Source: Salinicola aestuarinus
GTDB lineage: Bacteria > Pseudomonadota > Gammaproteobacteria > Pseudomonadales > Halomonadaceae
Assembly (NCBI RefSeq): GCF_003206645.1
Contig: NZ_PZJP01000005.1
Coordinates: forward strand, 306,902 to 370,901
Reading direction: 5' to 3'
Length of the DNA: 64,000 nucleotides
Shown one piece after another: positions 63,986 to 64,000 of the stretch (position 1 is its first letter; every line of letters starts with the position of its first letter). The translations under genes and the position numbers were made by a program. The notes under the pieces were generated by a model, which saw only the letters and a list, made by a program, of their open reading frames with translations, made no database searches and was not told where the DNA came from.

Positions 63986-64000
63986 AAAAAACCCCGGCAA
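63986..64000. terminator. Left arm of a probable terminator after rpoD, cut by window edge
   Basis: AAAAAACCCCGGC followed by AA, 30 bp after the rpoD stop, looks like the first arm of a hairpin with A and T tracts on both sides. The second arm would lie beyond the window. Confidence 0.4.

Overview
The window is a GC-rich stretch of bacterial chromosome with about 51 densely packed protein genes, no rRNA or tRNA, no CRISPR array and no insertion sequence, phage or plasmid gene. Gene content (glcDE, fruBKA with a cra-type repressor, aaeXAB, baeSR, rpsU-dnaG-rpoD, tsaD, plsY, folB/folK) indicates a gammaproteobacterium. Acidic low-complexity stretches in exported proteins, TAXI-type TRAP uptake and a PQQ glucose dehydrogenase suggest a halophilic or marine member such as the Halomonadaceae. 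The genus cannot be fixed from the sequence alone.

Layout. 1-3783: glycolate oxidation (glcD, partial glcE) with a LctP-family lactate/glycolate permease. 4096-8479: a YdeP-like molybdopterin oxidoreductase, a GST and a D-2-hydroxyacid dehydrogenase. 8571-11633: a complete polar amino acid ABC importer. 11861-20911: an operon of an ESS-family symporter, a YtcJ-like amidohydrolase and a CobW GTPase, divergent from a MocR-type regulator; then a class III aminotransferase, a TauE/SafE permease and an SDR. 21076-25293: membrane glucose dehydrogenase (gcd) divergent from an outer-membrane porin. 25387-29761: aaeXAB-type efflux and a LysR regulator. 29965-36112: a TonB receptor and a FecBCDE-type iron-chelate importer. 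36152-42279: GNAT, EamA, DUF192, then a TAXI TRAP transporter. 42437-45815: DUF4385, MOSC and PhoD-like proteins. 45931-52886: cra divergent from fruBKA. 53032-58743: macro-domain protein, BaeSR, folK/folB, plsY and tsaD. 59154-63956: rpsU, dnaG and rpoD.

How the genes work together. Most of the window is nutrient capture: glycolate/lactate, amino acids, fructose, glucose oxidation, ferric chelates and a TRAP substrate, each next to its regulator or catabolic enzymes. The right end is core information processing and envelope or folate synthesis.

The most unusual signal is a perfect array of nine GTCGTT hexamers (15923-15976) that abuts the ribosome binding site of the ESS symporter operon and lies between it and its divergent MocR regulator. 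It is a candidate length-variable expression switch. Other notable structures are degenerate 14-bp tandem repeats upstream of rpoD, a long inverted repeat ahead of lctP, and hairpins after the binding-protein gene of all three binding-protein-dependent transporters. I found no clear new multi-gene defence or mobile system.
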